Shown here piece after piece: positions 7,956 through 9,538 of a stretch of 9,538 nt of DNA. This DNA is from an uncultured Dysgonomonas sp. (lineage in GTDB: Bacteria; Bacteroidota; Bacteroidia; Bacteroidales; Dysgonomonadaceae), in the NCBI GenBank assembly GCA_937995835.1, contig CALKIV010000068.1:1-9538 (forward strand), read 5' to 3'. The first letter of the stretch is position 1, and each line of letters begins with the position of its first letter. The translations under genes were made by a program, and so were the position numbers. The notes under the pieces are model-generated. The model was not told the DNA's origin, ran no database searches, and saw only the letters and a program-made list of their open reading frames with translations.

Positions 7956-8897
7956 ATGCAAACTAAAGTTGAAAAATTCATAAGAGAAAAAAAACTATTA
8001 AAAGCTAATAGTAAAGTTGTGCTAGGCGTTAGTGGAGGAGCTGATTCTATGGCTCTTTTAGATATATTGCATAATGCTGGTTATCAATTAATAATAGCTC
8101 ACTGTAACTTTCATCTTCGAAATAAAGAATCGATGCGTGATGAAAAATTTGTGAAATCGATCTGTGAAGAAAAAAACTTAATTTACAGAGCAATTGATTT
8201 TGACACTATTAAACATGCTGCTCAATATTCTATTTCGATAGAAATGGCTGCTCGTGAGTTGCGATATAGATGGTTCGAAGAGTTAAGACAAGAGTTCAAA
8301 GCTGAAGCCATAGCTGTAGGACATCATAAGGATGACTCTATCGAGACGGTTTTGATGAATATGGTGAGAGGCACAGGAATCAAAGGATTGACAGGAATAG
8401 AGCCTAGAATGGGGCATATTGTGCGTCCTTTTTTGTGTGTTACTCGTGCAGAAGTGGAAGAGTACATGAAAGAGTCATCTTTACAATACGTTGATGACAG
8501 TACTAATAGTGAAAGCATTTACACTCGAAATATTATAAGATTAGATGTTATGCCGTATCTAGAAAGAATTAACCCTTCTGCCAAAGATTCGATTTATCGT
8601 ACCATGCAAAATTTGAGTAAGGTGGAGGGAATTTATAAAGAATACATCAAGGAAAGCAAGAAAAAAGTATTGAAGGAAAATGAGCTGAGTATTGAGAACC
8701 TTATGAAATTAGTAGAGCCCGAAACCGTTTTATATGAAATACTTTCAGAGTATAACTTCAATGCCGCAGTTGTTAGCGACATTTTCGAAAGCTTGCATGG
8801 CCAATCGGGAAAAGTCTTTTTTTCCGATACACACAAGGTGCTGAAAGATAGAGAATCATTATTGATAGACGTTGTTGAGGCGAAAAAAAAAAGTTGA
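7956..8897 (+). CDS. tilS: tRNA(Ile)-lysidine synthetase, N-terminal catalytic part (frame ends at A10 run)
   Basis: TilS uses ATP and lysine to convert C34 of the CAU-anticodon tRNA-Ile to lysidine, so that it reads AUA and is charged with Ile; it is normally essential. Seen here: PP-loop SGGADS (26-31), AHCNFHLR (48-55) followed by the S..DE segment, SIEMAARELRYRWF (93-106), GHHKDDSIET (121-130), RGTGIKGLTGI (137-147), and VDDSTN..YTRNIIR (178-194), in the order expected of the N-terminal domain. Residues of about 200-300 form the first accessory (tRNA-contacting) domain. The frame closes with AKKKS and TGA 8895-8897 straight after a run of ten A residues, while the C-terminal domain continues in the -1 frame (8894-9274). 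The whole gene spans 7956-9274, and a -1 shift in the run would give 439 residues, the usual TilS size. ATG 7956 follows the membrane protein gene by 35 bases with no clear Shine-Dalgarno. Confidence 0.92.
   Translation: MQTKVEKFIREKKLLKANSKVVLGVSGGADSMALLDILHNAGYQLIIAHCNFHLRNKESMRDEKFVKSICEEKNLIYRAIDFDTIKHAAQYSISIEMAARELRYRWFEELRQEFKAEAIAVGHHKDDSIETVLMNMVRGTGIKGLTGIEPRMGHIVRPFLCVTRAEVEEYMKESSLQYVDDSTNSESIYTRNIIRLDVMPYLERINPSAKDSIYRTMQNLSKVEGIYKEYIKESKKKVLKENELSIENLMKLVEPETVLYEILSEYNFNAAVVSDIFESLHGQSGKVFFSDTHKVLKDRESLLIDVVEAKKKS
8883..8892 (+). other. A10 homopolymer, frameshift/slippage site within tilS
   Basis: Ten consecutive A residues are read in the 5' frame as AAA AAA AAA AGT TGA. The A AAA AAA heptamer (8885-8891) is a -1 slippery sequence; slipping back one base gives AAA then AAG TTG ACT, joining exactly the frame of the C-terminal domain. 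An mRNA with 11 A residues would do the same, so polymerase slippage would also work. GAGG (8877-8880) lies four bases ahead of the heptamer, closer than usual for a stimulating Shine-Dalgarno-like site. I see no strong downstream stem-loop. A missing A in the sequence is equally compatible. Confidence 0.75.
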
Positions 8898-9274
8898 CTT
8901 ACGAGATTGACTTAAAATCAGAAAAAACAATAGCAGAACCAGTTAGCTTAAAGATTTCTATCGAGAATATTACAAAAGGCTTTACTATTGAAAAAAGCCC
9001 TTGTACTCTATATCTTGATTATGATAAAGTTGCCAGCACTATGGAAGTAAGGAAATGGCAAAAAGGTGACTGGTTTATTCCATTTGGAATGAAAGGTAGA
9101 AAAAAACTCAGTGACTACTTTAGTAATAACAAGTTTAGCTTGTTCGATAAAGAGAATGCTTGGATCCTTTGTTCAGGAGAAGATATTGTATGGCTTATTG
9201 GGCATCGTTCAGATGATCGCTTTAAAATAACAACTAACACCGAAAAGGTGGTTAAGATAGTGCTTGAAAACTAA
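8894..9274 (+). CDS. tilS: tRNA(Ile)-lysidine synthetase, C-terminal domain (displaced frame)
   Basis: This stretch encodes the TilS C-terminal domain, which helps position the tRNA acceptor end. Diagnostic residues are RKWQKGDWFIPFGMKG followed by RKKLSDYF, then WILCSGEDIVWLIGHRSDDRFKI, close to the family pattern (R-W-GD-F-P-G-KG-KKLSD and IVWI-G-R). The coding signal is intact to TAA 9272-9274 and begins in the -1 frame relative to the catalytic part. It is not a separate ancestral gene: the only nearby start is TTG 8894, overlapping the upstream TGA as TTGA, with no Shine-Dalgarno. It is most simply the second half of one tilS gene, reached by slippage at A10 or separated by a single-base deletion or sequence error. 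Independent translation by reinitiation at TTG is possible but less likely. Conservation of the domain argues against an old, decaying pseudogene. Confidence 0.88.
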   Translation: MTYEIDLKSEKTIAEPVSLKISIENITKGFTIEKSPCTLYLDYDKVASTMEVRKWQKGDWFIPFGMKGRKKLSDYFSNNKFSLFDKENAWILCSGEDIVWLIGHRSDDRFKITTNTEKVVKIVLEN

Positions 9275-9300
9275 TTATTCTCTATCGATGCTCCTACCCT

Positions 9301-9325
9301 ATGATTATTACTATAATTATTTTTT
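9301..9325 (+). terminator. AT-rich hairpin with T-run downstream of tilS
   Basis: ATGATTAT (9301-9308) pairs with ATAATTAT (9313-9320) as an 8-bp stem (one G:T pair, no G:C) around the loop TACT, followed at once by five T residues (9321-9325). Position 27 bases after the tilS stop and before an independent tRNA promoter fits a terminator, but the stem is weak. Confidence 0.4.
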
Positions 9326-9421
9326 ACATATATTGTATTAATAACCAAGGAGAAAACTAAAATGATAAAATTGTCTGATAAAAATAGTTTGTTTAAAGTT
9401 TTTATATTTAAAATTACTCAC

Positions 9422-9430
9422 TATCTTTGC
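9422..9430 (+). promoter_or_regulatory. Bacteroidota -7 promoter element for tRNA-Ser
   Basis: TATCTTTG (9422-9429) followed by C is an exact match to the extended Bacteroidota -7 consensus TAnnTTTGy. It lies 32 bases before the first base of the tRNA, leaving a short 5' leader. The -33 position is occupied by TTTT (9399-9402) rather than TTTG, so only the -7 box is well conserved. Confidence 0.65.
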
Positions 9431-9461
9431 AACGCTTTTGAGAGAAAAGGCAGATAGTTTT

Positions 9462-9538
9462 GGAGAGGTGGCAGAGTGGTCGATTGCGGCGGTCTTGAAA
9501 ACCGTTGAAGGTCATACTTCCGGGGGTTCGAATCCCTC
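9462..9538 (+). tRNA. tRNA-Ser (anticodon UGA), 3' end cut by window
   Basis: A class II tRNA reading UCN serine codons, chiefly UCA. The 5' acceptor strand GGAGAGG (9462-9468) is followed by a D arm containing GCAGAGTGGTCG, an anticodon arm with loop CTTGAAA (9494-9500) and anticodon TGA (9496-9498), a long variable arm (GAAG 9507-9510 with CTTC 9517-9520) and a T arm with GGGGG (9522-9526), loop TTCGAAT and CCCTC (9534-9538). The long variable arm is the mark of serine tRNAs, and the sequence strongly resembles bacterial tRNA-Ser(UGA). The window ends exactly at the end of the T stem, so the 3' acceptor strand, discriminator base and any encoded CCA lie outside. The anticodon stem closes with a G:T pair at its outer end. 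Confidence 0.96.

Noticed and set aside
8894..8914. Direct repeat TTGACTTA at 8894-8901 and 8907-8914, 13 bases apart, just after the tilS frameshift
   Set aside because: A 13-base duplication could shift a frame, but removing 13 bases would not restore the tilS frame, and the C-terminal coding signal reads through both copies. Probably chance.
721..9380. TTGTCTGAT shared between the tamB upstream gap (721-729) and the tRNA upstream gap (9371-9379)
   Set aside because: A shared 9-mer is expected many times by chance in an AT-rich window of this size, and its position relative to the promoters differs.
1..9538. CRISPR arrays, insertion sequences, phage or toxin-antitoxin genes
   Set aside because: No spaced repeats, transposase or integrase motifs, terminal inverted repeats or paired small ORFs were seen. 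The tRNA at the end shows no attachment-site duplication inside the window.

Overview
The window looks like chromosomal DNA from a low-GC member of the Bacteroidota, most likely order Bacteroidales. The reasons are a long TamB-family protein of Bacteroidota style, almost no Shine-Dalgarno sequences in front of the genes, and a match to the Bacteroidota -7 promoter element (TAnnTTTG) before a tRNA gene. All recognisable genes are on the + strand. I see no CRISPR array, transposase, phage gene or attachment site, and the content reads as core housekeeping and envelope DNA rather than an accessory island.

Layout: (1) 1-618, the C-terminal end of an FAD-linked oxidase / iron-sulfur protein with two CCG motifs, cut by the window edge. 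(2) 619-734, a short AT-rich gap with a weak terminator-like hairpin and a promoter-like element. (3) 735-7920, three tightly packed genes: tamB (inner-membrane-anchored envelope transport/assembly protein), a class I SAM-dependent methyltransferase with a THUMP-like C-terminus, and a polytopic membrane protein resembling GT-C glycosyltransferases. Both junctions are 4-base ATGA stop/start overlaps. (4) 7956-9274, tilS (tRNA-Ile lysidine synthetase), split into two reading frames at a run of ten A residues. (5) 9275-9461, a gap with an AT-only hairpin plus T-run, a doubtful 31-codon ORF, and a strong -7 element. (6) 9462 to the window end, tRNA-Ser(UGA), lacking only its 3' acceptor strand.

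How the genes fit together: tamB, the methyltransferase and the membrane protein are probably cotranscribed and translationally coupled, with tilS possibly in the same transcript after a 35-base gap. Their functions do not form one obvious pathway. TamB and the membrane glycosyltransferase-like protein act in the envelope, whereas TilS, the tRNA and perhaps the THUMP-like methyltransferase concern tRNA/RNA.

The two observations most worth checking are the tilS frameshift at A10, which separates a 312-residue catalytic part from a well conserved 127-residue C-terminal part, and the lack of any ATG/GTG/TTG/CTG start able to include the TamB membrane anchor. Either could be biology (slippage, recoding, a non-canonical start) or a sequence error. 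I did not find convincing evidence of a previously undescribed system.
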